Shown here: positions 42,639 to 52,352 of the stretch, in pieces
How the letters are laid out: the number at the start of each line of letters is the position of its first letter
Position numbering within the stretch: position 1 is the stretch's first letter
Assembly (NCBI GenBank): GCA_002337455.1
Contig: DDGC01000002.1
Location: forward strand, 220,848-284,847
Length of the DNA stretch: 64,000 nt
Direction of reading: 5' to 3'
Source of the DNA: Rhizobiales bacterium UBA1912
Lineage (GTDB): Bacteria; Pseudomonadota; Alphaproteobacteria; Rhizobiales; Devosiaceae
Program-made: the position numbers and the translations under genes
Notes under the pieces: generated by a model
Told to the model about the DNA's origin: nothing
The model's input: the letters and a program-made list of their open reading frames with translations, nothing else
Databases searched by the model: none

Positions 42639-45131
42639 ATGACCAAGATCACACGACGCATGTTCATTGCGTCCTTGCCGGCGATGTATGCGGCCACGCA
42701 CATCCCGGCATGGGCGGCTCCGCTCAGCGATCTCGACTTGATCGCGCAGCAGAAACTAGAGCCGGCCATTGTTACCCTCTATCGCCGTCTCGAACGGTTG
42801 ACGTCCACGGCAACGATCATGACCACCGGGGCCCACCCCGATGACGAACCTTCTGCGATGCTGGCAGCGCTGCGCCACGTCTATGGCATCCACCCAGTGG
42901 TCTATGCCATCACCCGCGGCGAAGGTGGCCAGAACTCGATCGGGCCGGAACTGGGCTCGGTGCTCGGCGTGCTGCGCACGCGCGAAATGGAAGAAGCCTC
43001 GCGCTCGCTCGACGCCTCGCTGGCATTCGGCAGTTTCGGGCACACTGATTCCGTTCACGATTTCGGCTTTTCCAAGGACCCCAACGAGACAATCGACCAG
43101 TGGGGCCGCGACAAGATCGTCGAGCGCATGACGGCGGCGTTCCGCAAGTACAAGCCCGACATCATCATGAACTGCTTCCTTGATGTGCCCGGCCAGCACG
43201 GCCATCACCGGGCCGCCACTGTCGCAACGTTCATCGCAGCCGAACTCTCGGGCAATGCACAGGAATTCCCAGATCAGATCGCCGGCGGCCTCGACACGTG
43301 GGAAGTGCCAAAAATCTATCAGCCCGCCTATGGCGGCGGCGGCGGCGTCTATGACGACGAGGTCCCGCCCCCGCCCGTGACGCTTGTGGTTACCGCGCCC
43401 GAACGCGACAAGATTTCCGGCGCGACCTTTCCCCAGATGGGTGAATGGTCCCGCTCCTGCCACCTGACCCAGCGCATGGGCCGCTGGCGGCCCGAACCGC
43501 AGACCGAGTGGGAACTCAACCTCTCCCGCGTCACCGGTGGTGGCGAAGGCGGGCAGGAAAGCGACATCCGCGAGGGGCTGATCGCCACCGTCGGTGACAT
43601 CGCCGAACTCGATGGCATGCCGTCCGATACCGCTGAAGCGCTACGTGAAGCCCAGGGGCTGATCGAGGAAGCCATCGCCGATTATGGCGACCCCGTCGTC
43701 GTGCTCGCAAAAGTGGGCAGAGTGGGCGAAATCATCGACATGGCCCGCGACACCCTGCCCGGTGAATTGCGGGCCAATGTTGCCCACCGGCTGGAGCGCA
43801 AGGTCAAGGAGATCGACCAGGTTCTGGCGGCCGCGGCCGGCGTGCAGGTCCGCTCCTACACCGAGGGCGGCGATGTGACACCGGGCGACGAAGTGGTCAT
43901 CAAGACCATCGTCGATGGTCCCGACAACGTGACGATCGAAGGTGTCGAGATCGTTGCGCGTGAAGGGCTCATGGCGTCAGGCGAAACAGTGTCCGTTGCC
44001 GAGGACGCGCGCTACACCAACCCGTTGAGCGAGGAATTCGATCCGCTGGGCGGCAATGGCGATGCGCATACCAAAGTGTCACTCAACATCGGCGGACGCA
44101 CCGTGGTGCTCGATGTCGATCTGGAGGACCAGCTCCGCGTGATCCCCAAGGCGTCGATGACAATCGAGCCGAGCGCGATCGTTTTCAACACCACTGCCGA
44201 GCTGGGGCCCGTGCCCCTGACGGCGACGCTGACCAACGCGACGCTGGGCGACCTGTCCATGCCGGTTCCCGATGGCTGGGCACTCGATGAAACCGACCGC
44301 GCCTCGGAGATGAGCGGTACGTTTGAACTTGTTCCGCCCGAGGGGCTCGCGCAATCGCGCTTCGATATCGAGCCTGAACTGTTGGGCGAGCAGGCCTATC
44401 AGATCGACGTTTTCACCTACCCCCATATCGGCCGGTCGGTCGTCCCCACCACCGTATCGGTTCCGGTACAGGCTGTTGGCGCCGAGCTGCCATCGGTAAC
44501 GCTTATCGGCTACGTATCGGGCGGCAACGACAATGTCGGGCTCTGGATGGCACGTCTGGGCCTCGACGTCGTGGAACTCTCGCCCGAGGATATTTCGAGC
44601 GGCACATATGGGGATCTTCGCACTATCGTTGTCGGCATCTTTGCGTTCGGGCGTCGCCCCGACCTGGCCGAAAACATTGGCGCCATCCATGAATGGGTGC
44701 GCAATGGCGGACACCTGGTGACGCTTTATCACCGTCCGTCCGATGGCTGGGATCCCGAAACCATTCCGGTCGCCTATCTCAAGATCGGCTCGCCCTCGAT
44801 CCGGTTCCGGGTTACCGACGCCAACGCCGAGGTCGATGTTCTCGAACCCGACCACCCGTTGCTCAACTACCCCAACACCATCGGGGCAGACGACTGGGCG
44901 AACTGGGACAAGGAACGCGGGCTGTATTTTGCCGAGGAATGGGACGAGGTCTACAAACCCCTTCTCGCCATGCATGACAGCGGCGAAGACCCGCTCAGCG
45001 GCTCGTTGCTTTCGGCCCAGATCGGGGCCGGACGGCACACCCACACCAGCCTGATCCTGCACCACCAGCTCGACCATCTCGTGCCCGGTGCCTTCCGTCT
45101 GCTGGCCAATCTCGTCCAGCCAGCCGAATAG
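42639..45131 (+). CDS. Exported PIG-L (LmbE) family deacetylase with C-terminal Ig-like and GATase1-like regions
   Basis: An 830-residue protein. The N-terminus TKITRRMFIASLPAMYAATH is a probable Tat signal. The PIG-L domain (about 55-240) has the zinc/catalytic motif TGAHPDDEPSAM near residue 65 and the second metal motif GQHGHHRA near 188. A middle beta-rich part is followed by a C-terminal region with IGYVSGGNDNVGLWMARLGLDV near 623, resembling a GATase1-like fold. PIG-L enzymes remove N-acetyl groups from amino sugars. It is much longer than simple LmbE proteins and has a cytoplasmic paralogue at 46112. It shares an operator-like site with the ROK and ABC promoters. Confidence 0.83.
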   Translation: MTKITRRMFIASLPAMYAATHIPAWAAPLSDLDLIAQQKLEPAIVTLYRRLERLTSTATIMTTGAHPDDEPSAMLAALRHVYGIHPVVYAITRGEGGQNSIGPELGSVLGVLRTREMEEASRSLDASLAFGSFGHTDSVHDFGFSKDPNETIDQWGRDKIVERMTAAFRKYKPDIIMNCFLDVPGQHGHHRAATVATFIAAELSGNAQEFPDQIAGGLDTWEVPKIYQPAYGGGGGVYDDEVPPPPVTLVVTAPERDKISGATFPQMGEWSRSCHLTQRMGRWRPEPQTEWELNLSRVTGGGEGGQESDIREGLIATVGDIAELDGMPSDTAEALREAQGLIEEAIADYGDPVVVLAKVGRVGEIIDMARDTLPGELRANVAHRLERKVKEIDQVLAAAAGVQVRSYTEGGDVTPGDEVVIKTIVDGPDNVTIEGVEIVAREGLMASGETVSVAEDARYTNPLSEEFDPLGGNGDAHTKVSLNIGGRTVVLDVDLEDQLRVIPKASMTIEPSAIVFNTTAELGPVPLTATLTNATLGDLSMPVPDGWALDETDRASEMSGTFELVPPEGLAQSRFDIEPELLGEQAYQIDVFTYPHIGRSVVPTTVSVPVQAVGAELPSVTLIGYVSGGNDNVGLWMARLGLDVVELSPEDISSGTYGDLRTIVVGIFAFGRRPDLAENIGAIHEWVRNGGHLVTLYHRPSDGWDPETIPVAYLKIGSPSIRFRVTDANAEVDVLEPDHPLLNYPNTIGADDWANWDKERGLYFAEEWDEVYKPLLAMHDSGEDPLSGSLLSAQIGAGRHTHTSLILHHQLDHLVPGAFRLLANLVQPAE

Positions 45132-45158
45132 TTGCCAAAGGCCAGGCTGTGACGATGA

Positions 45159-45186
45159 GCGCCCCGGTTCACCGGGGCGCTTTTTT
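45159..45186 (+). terminator. Rho-independent terminator of the exported PIG-L gene
   Basis: Perfect stem GCGCCCCGG-TTCA-CCGGGGCGC followed by TTTTTTG, 27 bases after the deacetylase stop. It also lies just beyond the end of the convergent EamA permease gene. Confidence 0.92.
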
Positions 45187-45220
45187 GTTGGGCGAGGGTC
45201 ACCCCGCCAACCAAACCCCG

Positions 45221-46111
45221 CTAACGCTCGGCTTCCGAATTTGCCTTGCGCCGGATGGCGGCAGCTTCGAGCATGTTGGTCGACTGCAGCGCAATGAGGA
45301 TGATGGCCACTCCGGCGATCGTGGCCCAGGAGGGGATTTCATTGAAAAAGATGAACCCCGCGAGCGCGGCAAAACCGATGGACAGGTATCCCAGGGGCGC
45401 AAGTATCCGCGCCGGCGTCGTCTGATAGGCCCGAAGGAACCAGTATTGGCCGATCTGGGCCAGGATGCCGATGGCGAGGAGTGCCGGCCAATCGGCAGAT
45501 GCCACCGGCTGCCAGACAAGCGCGGCGGGAATGGCGGTGAGGACGGAAAGCCCGACAGTATAAAAGACCATGAGGACCGCGGTATCCTCATTTTCCATGG
45601 CGCGAATCTGGATGACGGCCAGCGAGCCGAACAGCACCGAGCCAAACGCGGCGGCGAGCCCCCAGGAGAAGACGACCTCGCCCGGCGCGACGATGACAAG
45701 AACGCCGGCAAAGCCGATGACTGTGCCGATCCAGCGCACCGGCGCGATTTTTTCAGCCAGAAGCCAGGCGGCAAACAGCATGACGACCAGCGGGCGCATG
45801 AAGCCGATGGCATTGACCAGCGCCAGCGGCAGGGCCGCCAGCGCTGTGAAGTTGCAGGTCAGCGCCGCCGTGTTGCAACCCACCCGCACCAGATGGCGCA
45901 ATGGCTGTCTGGTGCCCAACACGGCGCGGCGCTTGCGCCAGGCCAGCGGCAGGATGGTGACCAGTCCGATCAACGAGCGAATGAACACCAGCTGGATGGC
46001 CGGATAGGTGGCGCCCTCGATCTTGACGAGGACAGTCATGGCCGTAATCAGCATCATGTCTGCCAGGAGCCAGACTATGCCGCGGCGATAAGAGGGCGCC
46101 GGGTCGGCCAT
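45221..46111 (-). CDS. EamA/RhaT family (DMT superfamily) permease
   Basis: A 296-residue protein with about ten hydrophobic segments arranged as two EamA repeats (ALVNAIGFMRPLVVMLFAAW near residue 95; TTPARILAPLGYLSIGFAALAGFIFF near 225). ATG 46111 directly abuts the stop of the PIG-L paralogue with no gap, so they are co-transcribed. It may export or import a metabolite of the deacetylase pathway; family members vary in substrate and direction. Confidence 0.83.
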   Translation of the reverse strand: MADPAPSYRRGIVWLLADMMLITAMTVLVKIEGATYPAIQLVFIRSLIGLVTILPLAWRKRRAVLGTRQPLRHLVRVGCNTAALTCNFTALAALPLALVNAIGFMRPLVVMLFAAWLLAEKIAPVRWIGTVIGFAGVLVIVAPGEVVFSWGLAAAFGSVLFGSLAVIQIRAMENEDTAVLMVFYTVGLSVLTAIPAALVWQPVASADWPALLAIGILAQIGQYWFLRAYQTTPARILAPLGYLSIGFAALAGFIFFNEIPSWATIAGVAIILIALQSTNMLEAAAIRRKANSEAER

Positions 46112-48463
46112 CTACATGCGGCCGCCCGCCACGAGGTTTGCCATGATACGGAAGGCACCGGGCACGAGATTGTCGAGCTGGTGGTGCAGGACGAGGCTCG
46201 TGTGGGTATGACGGCCCTTGCCGATTTCGGCCGTCAGCAGCGAACCCTCGAGCGGAGCCTCGCCCTTGTCGTTCATGGCGAGGAGCGGCGTATAGGCCCC
46301 GTCCCATTCGGACGCGAAATAAAGGCCGCGTTCCTTGTTCCAGCCTTTAAAATCGCTGACCGAGATCGGATTGGGACCGGCAAGGACCGGATTGCCGGCG
46401 GCCAGGATCTCGACCGGCGCATCGGGATTGGTCACTCGCCAGCGCAGCGAGGGCTGGCCGATCTTGAGAAAGCGCGGGGGAACGGCGTCGGGGTTCCAGC
46501 CATCCCAAGGGCGATGGTAGAGGGTGACGAGATTGCCCCCGGCTTCGACATAGGCATGCAACGCTTTTGCGCTCGCGGCCAGATCGGGACGCAGGCCGAA
46601 GGCGAAGATACCCACGACGATCGCAGGGAAGTCCGAAAGCTCTTCCGAAAGTGCGCGCGCATCGAGTTCGGTGACGTCAAACCCCATGCGCGCCAGCCAC
46701 AGGCCGACATTGTCGGCACCGCCACCGACATAGGCGACCCGATGATCCTTGGGGAGGGCGAGGTTGAGCGCGAGAATTTCGAGACGCGCGGGCGTCAGAT
46801 AGAGGCTCCTGCCGATATGGCCGTAGTCAATTGGCGTTGCGGTAAAGGCGGGCGCATCATCGAGCAGGGCGTCGAGGGTATAACGGCCCTCGGCCAGTCC
46901 ACGTCCCGAAAGCGTAACGCCGTCCTTTCTGTCCGCAGTTTCGATGCCTTCGATTTTGGAAAGGCTCAGACGGCGTGCAGCCCCTTGGATGTGGCCCTCC
47001 ACGGCAATATCGGAAAACGCCGAATCGGCTGCGACCAGCACCGCGTTCGGTGTCAGGCTGACTGAAGCTGCCGGCACGATGGTCAGCGGGCGTTCCAGAC
47101 CGAAGGCGCGCGAGATTGTGCGTCCGGCGATGGTGAGCGTCAGCACAACGCACGCATCGCCATTGGCGCCCGAGGCCGCATAAGACTGGGTGAACGGCTC
47201 AGTGATGGGCGCGTCGGGAGCAACCTCCAGCGTATATCGACCCGATGACTGCGCGATGATCGAGACGCCTTCGGGCAGAATCAGATCGATCGAAACGTCG
47301 TCGGGGGCGCCGCGTAGCGTCAGGCTCAGATCGACGGTCTGGCCCTGCGCCACGACCGGCCTGTCGAGCGCGGCAACGCAATCGATGCCGATCGCAGCGA
47401 GCATGGCGGCTTCAAGATCGGCAATCATGGTCTCGATACGGTGGATGTGTTCGGCCGGCACCGCCTCGGCATGGGCCTCGATGATCTCGAGGGCCACAGC
47501 CAGCGGCGCGATGATCTCTTCGGCTTTGGGAAACGCGGCGATGGCCGTCGCGATGGCCGTATCGGCGGCTGCCAGGCCCGGGGCGATATCGGCGAGACGG
47601 TGGGGCAGATTATCGGTGATGGCGCCATTGTCCGCCGGCCCGACGCGAAGATGCAGCGGCCACTCGGTTTTCGGATTTTCCGGCCATTGCCCCATGCCCT
47701 GGCTGGCGTGGTAAATCCGCGACCATTCCCCGATTTCGTCAAAGGGCACACCGGTTGCGAAATCTGGATCTGTCGCGACGAATTTCACGGTTTCCGGCGG
47801 CGGCGGCACCTCGTCGTCATAGGTCGCTCCCCCGCCCGACCAGGCAGGCAGGTAGTATTTGGCGACCTGCCAGGGCGCCAGGCCCTGCGCGAAATGCTCG
47901 GGAAATGCGTTTTCGTCGGCAGCCAGCGCGATCGCCTCTTCGGCGGCCATTGTCATGGCGCGGTGGTGGCCGTGCTGACCGGGCACGTCGAGAAATGTCG
48001 GAATGACGATATCGGGCTTTTCGCTGCGATAGGCCAGGACCATACGTTCAACGATCAGGTCGTGCTGCCAGCGTTCGAGCGTGTCGTGGCCGTTTTTCGA
48101 AAACCCGAAATCATGGACCGGATCGTTGGGGCCAAAACCGAACCAGACGATGTCGGCATTGATGACCTTGGCGGATTCTTCAAGCTCGCGGGTCCTGACC
48201 ACGCCAAGCGCGCCGCCGCGCTCGGGACCGAGCGTATTCTGGCCGCCTTCCCCGCGTGTCGAGCAACCGACGATGGTGCGCATGCCGAGGCCGAAGCGCA
48301 TGAAGGCGAGCATGGCGTTCTGCTCGTCATCGGGATGGGCGCCCGTATGGAGGACGGTAACCGTCGATTTCAGCCGCGACAGCGCCCGATGCAGCGCGAC
48401 CAGCCTGGGGGTGGCGCGGCGTTGGGCAAAACGATGGGAAAGCTCGGGGCGCGATAGGGGCAT
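46112..48463 (-). CDS. Cytoplasmic PIG-L family deacetylase, paralogue of the exported enzyme
   Basis: A 783-residue protein aligned over its whole length with the exported PIG-L protein at 42639. Shared features are TGAHPDDEQNAM near residue 40, STRGEGGQNTLGPE near 68, GQHGHHRA near 165 and the C-terminal YVGGGADNVGLWLARMGFDV near 575. It begins MPLSRPELSHRFAQRR with no signal peptide, so it should act in the cytoplasm. It lies 8 bases after the ROK gene in the same operon. Same fold, different compartment, suggests stepwise handling of one substrate inside and outside the cell. Confidence 0.82.
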   Translation of the reverse strand: MPLSRPELSHRFAQRRATPRLVALHRALSRLKSTVTVLHTGAHPDDEQNAMLAFMRFGLGMRTIVGCSTRGEGGQNTLGPERGGALGVVRTRELEESAKVINADIVWFGFGPNDPVHDFGFSKNGHDTLERWQHDLIVERMVLAYRSEKPDIVIPTFLDVPGQHGHHRAMTMAAEEAIALAADENAFPEHFAQGLAPWQVAKYYLPAWSGGGATYDDEVPPPPETVKFVATDPDFATGVPFDEIGEWSRIYHASQGMGQWPENPKTEWPLHLRVGPADNGAITDNLPHRLADIAPGLAAADTAIATAIAAFPKAEEIIAPLAVALEIIEAHAEAVPAEHIHRIETMIADLEAAMLAAIGIDCVAALDRPVVAQGQTVDLSLTLRGAPDDVSIDLILPEGVSIIAQSSGRYTLEVAPDAPITEPFTQSYAASGANGDACVVLTLTIAGRTISRAFGLERPLTIVPAASVSLTPNAVLVAADSAFSDIAVEGHIQGAARRLSLSKIEGIETADRKDGVTLSGRGLAEGRYTLDALLDDAPAFTATPIDYGHIGRSLYLTPARLEILALNLALPKDHRVAYVGGGADNVGLWLARMGFDVTELDARALSEELSDFPAIVVGIFAFGLRPDLAASAKALHAYVEAGGNLVTLYHRPWDGWNPDAVPPRFLKIGQPSLRWRVTNPDAPVEILAAGNPVLAGPNPISVSDFKGWNKERGLYFASEWDGAYTPLLAMNDKGEAPLEGSLLTAEIGKGRHTHTSLVLHHQLDNLVPGAFRIMANLVAGGRM

Positions 48464-48471
48464 GGACAGTC

Positions 48472-49713
48472 CTATGGCCGGGCGGCCGCGACCGCCGGCG
48501 AATATTCGAGTGAAAGTTGAGGCGAGAGGATATCGTGCAGGGCGAGCGCCGCGGCACCCAATGCCGCCGTAAAGCGCCCGGTCTGCCCGCGGACGACCCG
48601 CGGCTGGGCGCGCCCCGCACGGGTCGAGACGGAAACCGGAAGCGGCTCAAGGGCCGCAATCAGGGCGTCGAGGATGACGTCGGGAAGATTGCCGCCAAAC
48701 ACCACGGTTTCGGGGTCGAAGATGTTTTCGATCATGGCAACTGTGGGGGCCAGATAGTCGGCTGCTTCCTTGATCCAATCGGCAAGCACCGGGTCATTCT
48801 GGGCAAAAAGCGGTTCGAGAGCGCCGCTATCGAGGTTGGGCCGCCCACTGGCCGCCAGTTTCTCGCGCAGGGCATAAAGCGAAGCAAAGCGCTCCAAAGC
48901 GCCGTCAGGGCCATAGCTTGGGAGCCCGTTGCGGGGCACGAGGGCCACATGGCCGATTTCACCGGCGTTGCCATAGGCGCCGCGCAAAGGAACGCCGTCC
49001 TTGAGAACACCAAGACCCAGCCCGACCCCGAAATAGAGAAAACAGAAATTGGAAATCTGGCGCCCGGCCCCATAGAGCCGTTCGCCGACCGCGGCGGCTG
49101 TCGCGTCGTTTTCGATCGACACGGGCTGGCCGATGGCCCTGGACAGGGTCGATTTGGCGTCGATGCCTTTCCATCCCGGCAAGGTTGCAGGCCCGACCGA
49201 ACTCATCCCCTCGATCTCGAAAGGCCCCGGCATCACCGCACCGAACCCGATAAGCCTGTCGCGCGACGCGCCGATCTGGGCGCAAAGCTTGTCGATTTCG
49301 TCCGAAACCCGGCCGGGGACCTGATCGGGGGTGGCCGATTCGATGGGCGCGATGGTTTGCGCACGGACGGCGCCGGAGAGATCGAGCAGGGTTGTCGCTA
49401 TATGGTCGGCGGCGATTTCCACGCCCCCGGTCAGCGGGCCGTCCGGATTGATGGCAAACTGGATGGGCGGTTGACCGCGGCCCGAGCGCAGGCGGCCGAG
49501 CTGAACCAGCATGCCCTCGCCCAAAAGCTCATCGACGATATTGGCCACAGCCTGGGGCGTGATGCGGGCGCGGCGGGCAATTTCGGTTCGTCCCATATGG
49601 CCATGCGTGCGAATCACTTCGAGCACGACACGCCTGTTGTGGGCGCGATTACGCTCCGGATTGGACCCGATGACGAGACGCGGGCCGCGACCATGCTTTT
49701 CCGAACTGGTCAA
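48472..49713 (-). CDS. ROK family transcriptional repressor (NagC/XylR-like)
   Basis: A 413-residue ROK regulator. An N-terminal winged helix (GRTEIARRARITPQAVANIVDEL) precedes a sugar-kinase-like domain. The latter has GVEIAADHIATTLLDLSG near 97, ENDATAAAVGERLYG near 200 and GNAGEIGHVAL near 240. The start is TTG 49713 with AGAGGGG upstream. The CxCGxxGC zinc signature of many ROK proteins is replaced by NGLPSYGPDGALE, so the usual zinc cysteines are absent. It probably binds an amino-sugar-like ligand and controls the three promoters with the shared 25-base site. Confidence 0.86.
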   Translation of the reverse strand: MTSSEKHGRGPRLVIGSNPERNRAHNRRVVLEVIRTHGHMGRTEIARRARITPQAVANIVDELLGEGMLVQLGRLRSGRGQPPIQFAINPDGPLTGGVEIAADHIATTLLDLSGAVRAQTIAPIESATPDQVPGRVSDEIDKLCAQIGASRDRLIGFGAVMPGPFEIEGMSSVGPATLPGWKGIDAKSTLSRAIGQPVSIENDATAAAVGERLYGAGRQISNFCFLYFGVGLGLGVLKDGVPLRGAYGNAGEIGHVALVPRNGLPSYGPDGALERFASLYALREKLAASGRPNLDSGALEPLFAQNDPVLADWIKEAADYLAPTVAMIENIFDPETVVFGGNLPDVILDALIAALEPLPVSVSTRAGRAQPRVVRGQTGRFTAALGAAALALHDILSPQLSLEYSPAVAAARP

Positions 49714-49774
49714 GGTTTCCCCTCTTGCCGATTGGACGCGCGCTATCGGATCAGCAGACTAGGCACGCCATCGG

Positions 49775-49799
49775 AATAACACAAGTAGATTAATTTAAT
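49775..49799 (+). promoter_or_regulatory. Putative ROK-regulator site 2, at the ROK promoter
   Basis: Begins AATAACACAAGT, identical over 12 bases to site 1, and continues with TTAATTTAAT. It lies 62 bases upstream of the ROK start, suggesting autoregulation and control of the PIG-L/EamA genes behind it. Confidence 0.6.
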
Positions 49800-49911
49800 C
49801 GCCGGCGACTCGCGGCTGAAACGCCGCCGAACGCGAAGTGGAATGCGCATTGTTTCCATTTTTCGCTGTCACGCCAAGCGCTAATCGGAACCGGGTACGG
49901 CGTGCCCCTCT

Positions 49912-49936
49912 AATAACGAAAGTAAATTATTTTATT
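49912..49936 (+). promoter_or_regulatory. Putative ROK-regulator site 3, at the ABC operon promoter
   Basis: Begins AATAACGAAAGT and ends TTATTTTATT. Ends AATAA and TTATT are symmetric, as in site 1. It overlaps a TTGACA-like -35 box, a repressing position, 111 bases before the binding-protein start. Confidence 0.6.
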
Positions 49937-50046
49937 GACAAGGCAGCGCACATCATTTGACGATGACCGGATGGTGGACGGAGGGGTCCGCGCCGCCAAA
50001 CAATCTTGCAGGGAAGATGTTTCCCTGCCCCAAAGGAGGGAACAAT

Positions 50047-51309
50047 ATGCGTAGAGCACTTGCTGTGACCGCACTTTCAGCCGGCGTCAGCCTGGCTGCC
50101 CTGGGCTCGGCCCAGGCTGTGGAAATTGAATACTGGCAGTATGTATTTGACACCCGCGTCCAGGCGATGGACCAGCTGATCGCCAATTTCGAGGCCGCCA
50201 ACCCCGACATCACGGTCAACCACCAGACCTTCCCCTATGCCGACTATCAGACCCGCGTCGTTGCCGCCAATGTGGCCGGGCAGGGACCGGACGTAGCGCA
50301 GCTGTTCTATGGCTGGCTCGACAATTTCATCGCCGGCGGGTTGATCCAGCCGCTCGATCCCGCTGTTTTCCCGACCGAAGAAATCGAAGCCGACTTCTTC
50401 CCCATCGTTTCGGCAATGGAGCGCGACGGCCAGTATTGGGGCCTGCCCACCGCAGTGCGCTCGCTGGCTCTGTTCTACAACAAGGACATCTTCGAAGCGG
50501 CTGGCCTCGATCCGGAAAGCCCCCCGCAGACACTCGACGAGCTTGCCGAGGCCGCTGAGGCCACCGTCGAACGTGACGGCGCCGGCAACATCATTTCGGT
50601 CGGCATTGCCATGGGCATGGCCGGTCAGGACCACCAGTGGTGGCGTGAGGGCCTTGTCCGCCAGTTCGGCGGCCAGCCCTACTCCGATGACGGTCGCACG
50701 GTCACCTACAATGATGAAGCGGGCCTGGCCGCGACCACATGGCAGGCCGATCTCTATCTGGGCGACGATGGCGTGACCCAGGTCGGCTTCATGGATGAAC
50801 CGCAGGCCGCCTTCCGGGCCGGCCGCGCCGCGATGACCATCGACGGCACTTTCCGGCTCGGCGCTTTCGGCTCAATCGAGGATTTCGAATGGGGCGTCAC
50901 CGAGTTGCCGGCCAATGAAGACGGCATGCGCTCGAACTATGCGAGCTATTTCGCCAACGCTATCGGCGCCCGCGCCGAAGGCGAAGAGCTCGAGGCGGCC
51001 CAGAAATTCCTTGCCTACATCAGCTCGCCTGAAGCCATGGAAGTCTGGCTCGAAGTTGTGGGCGAGTTGCCCGCCCGCCAGGACGTTGCGCTGACCGAGG
51101 AAAACCTCGCCGACCCGATCTATGGTCCGTTCCTTGCGGGGCTCGAATACGCCCACACCACGCTCTTTGTGGACGAGGCTGCCCAGCGTCAGGTGGCGAT
51201 CGACATGGAAAGCCGCATGTCTCTGCAAGGCCAGTCGCCCGCAGACTCGCTGGCTGCGGCCGCTGCCGAAGAGCAGGCCATTCTCGACGAGTTCTTCGCC
51301 AACCAGTAA
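50047..51309 (+). CDS. Sugar ABC transporter substrate-binding protein (family 1)
   Basis: A 420-residue family 1 (MalE/UgpB-like) protein. AAAGGAGG lies just before ATG 50047, and the signal peptide MRRALAVTALSAGVSLAALG ends AQA. Landmarks are ANVAGQGPDVAQLFYGW near residue 77 and GRAAMTIDGTFRLGAFG near 260. An upstream extension of the frame is not used. First gene of an operon with two permeases, a lyase, an ATPase and a kinase. The ligand is unknown; the regulator and deacetylases suggest an amino-sugar conjugate. Confidence 0.9.
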   Translation: MRRALAVTALSAGVSLAALGSAQAVEIEYWQYVFDTRVQAMDQLIANFEAANPDITVNHQTFPYADYQTRVVAANVAGQGPDVAQLFYGWLDNFIAGGLIQPLDPAVFPTEEIEADFFPIVSAMERDGQYWGLPTAVRSLALFYNKDIFEAAGLDPESPPQTLDELAEAAEATVERDGAGNIISVGIAMGMAGQDHQWWREGLVRQFGGQPYSDDGRTVTYNDEAGLAATTWQADLYLGDDGVTQVGFMDEPQAAFRAGRAAMTIDGTFRLGAFGSIEDFEWGVTELPANEDGMRSNYASYFANAIGARAEGEELEAAQKFLAYISSPEAMEVWLEVVGELPARQDVALTEENLADPIYGPFLAGLEYAHTTLFVDEAAQRQVAIDMESRMSLQGQSPADSLAAAAAEEQAILDEFFANQ

Positions 51310-51419
51310 ACTGAGATGTGGGCCGATAGGTTATCGGTCCACTCTCACGCAGCATTATGCAATCCGGCCGGACGTCAGCCCGGCCGGCCCGATTAGGCAA
51401 TCAGCAGGAGGGGCAGGCG

Positions 51420-52352
51420 ATGGTTTTGGCATCATCGGCGATTGGCACCGGGGAACGCCCCGGAGTCTGGAACCGTCTCAGCATCGGACAAAAGCGCTTG
51501 ATCTGGGTCTGGACCTTTCTGGCCCTGCCCGTGGTTTTTTACGTCGTGATCCGCTTCTACCCCACGTTTCAGGCGTTCTGGCTGTCGTTTACCGATTGGG
51601 ATCTTCTGCGTCCGGCCCAATTCATCGGTGCCGAGAACTATGTAAAGCTCTACAACGATCCCGTGTTCTGGCAGGTGTTCAACAACACGTTCGCCTATCT
51701 GATCATCGGCACGCCGATCAGCCTCGTGGTCTCCTTCTCCGTCGCCTATTATCTCGACCGCGTACGCTTCATGCACAGTTTCATACGTGCGCTGTATTTC
51801 CTGCCGTTCCTGACCACCGCCGCCGCAATGGCGTGGGTGTGGCGCTGGTTCTACCAGCCGCCGCCCATCGGCATCATCAACGGCTTTCTGGGCACCGCGG
51901 GCCTGCCGGCCCAGCCCTTCCTGCGCTCGACCGAACAGGCCCTGCCCGCCATCATGGTCACGGCGATCTGGGCGGGACTGGGGTTCCAGATCATCATTTT
52001 CATGGCCGGGCTGCGGGCCATTCCCCAGACCTATTACGAAGCGGCGCGCATCGACGGGCTTGGTGAATGGGCGATCCTGCGCAAGATCACCCTGCCTCTG
52101 CTCAAGCCGACAACGGTGTTCCTCGTTGTCTTTTCCTCGATCGGGTTCCTGAGGATTTTCGATCAGGTCTACAACATGACCAGCAATGATCCCGGTGGGC
52201 CGCTCAATACGACAAAGCCGCTGGTATTGATGATTTATCAGACGGCATTTTCTTCCTTCAACATGGGCTACGCGGCGGCGCAGACGGTGGTGCTCTTCAC
52301 CATCCTTCTGATCGTTTCCCTGATGCAGCTCTGGGTTTTGAGGACACGCTGA
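51420..52352 (+). CDS. Sugar ABC transporter permease (MalF/UgpA type)
   Basis: A 310-residue permease with about six hydrophobic segments. The EAA loop YYEAARIDGLGEWAILRKITLPLL is near residue 210. AGGAGG precedes ATG 51420, which is preferred over a longer frame. Its stop overlaps the next permease start by one base (TGATG). Confidence 0.9.
   Translation: MVLASSAIGTGERPGVWNRLSIGQKRLIWVWTFLALPVVFYVVIRFYPTFQAFWLSFTDWDLLRPAQFIGAENYVKLYNDPVFWQVFNNTFAYLIIGTPISLVVSFSVAYYLDRVRFMHSFIRALYFLPFLTTAAAMAWVWRWFYQPPPIGIINGFLGTAGLPAQPFLRSTEQALPAIMVTAIWAGLGFQIIIFMAGLRAIPQTYYEAARIDGLGEWAILRKITLPLLKPTTVFLVVFSSIGFLRIFDQVYNMTSNDPGGPLNTTKPLVLMIYQTAFSSFNMGYAAAQTVVLFTILLIVSLMQLWVLRTR

Larger units (their letters stand above)
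49714..50046. promoter_or_regulatory. Divergent ROK / ABC operon control region
   Basis: A 333-base gene-free gap between the ROK regulator and the sugar-binding-protein gene. It carries two of the three related 25-base sites (49775-49799 and 49912-49936). The second overlaps a TTGACA at 49935 that could be a -35 element. No small gene is supported. Confidence 0.65.

Noticed and set aside
45149..47065. A 638-residue plus-strand open frame
   Set aside because: It is antisense to the EamA and PIG-L genes, has low-complexity Arg/Asp/Gly-rich composition and shows no domain. It is a shadow of high-GC codon bias.
46112..48463. Annotation of the PIG-L paralogue as a glycosyl hydrolase or LmbE mycothiol enzyme
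   Set aside because: The GAHPDDE motif fixes the PIG-L fold, but no mycothiol or bacillithiol synthesis gene is nearby and the protein is far longer than MshB or BshB.
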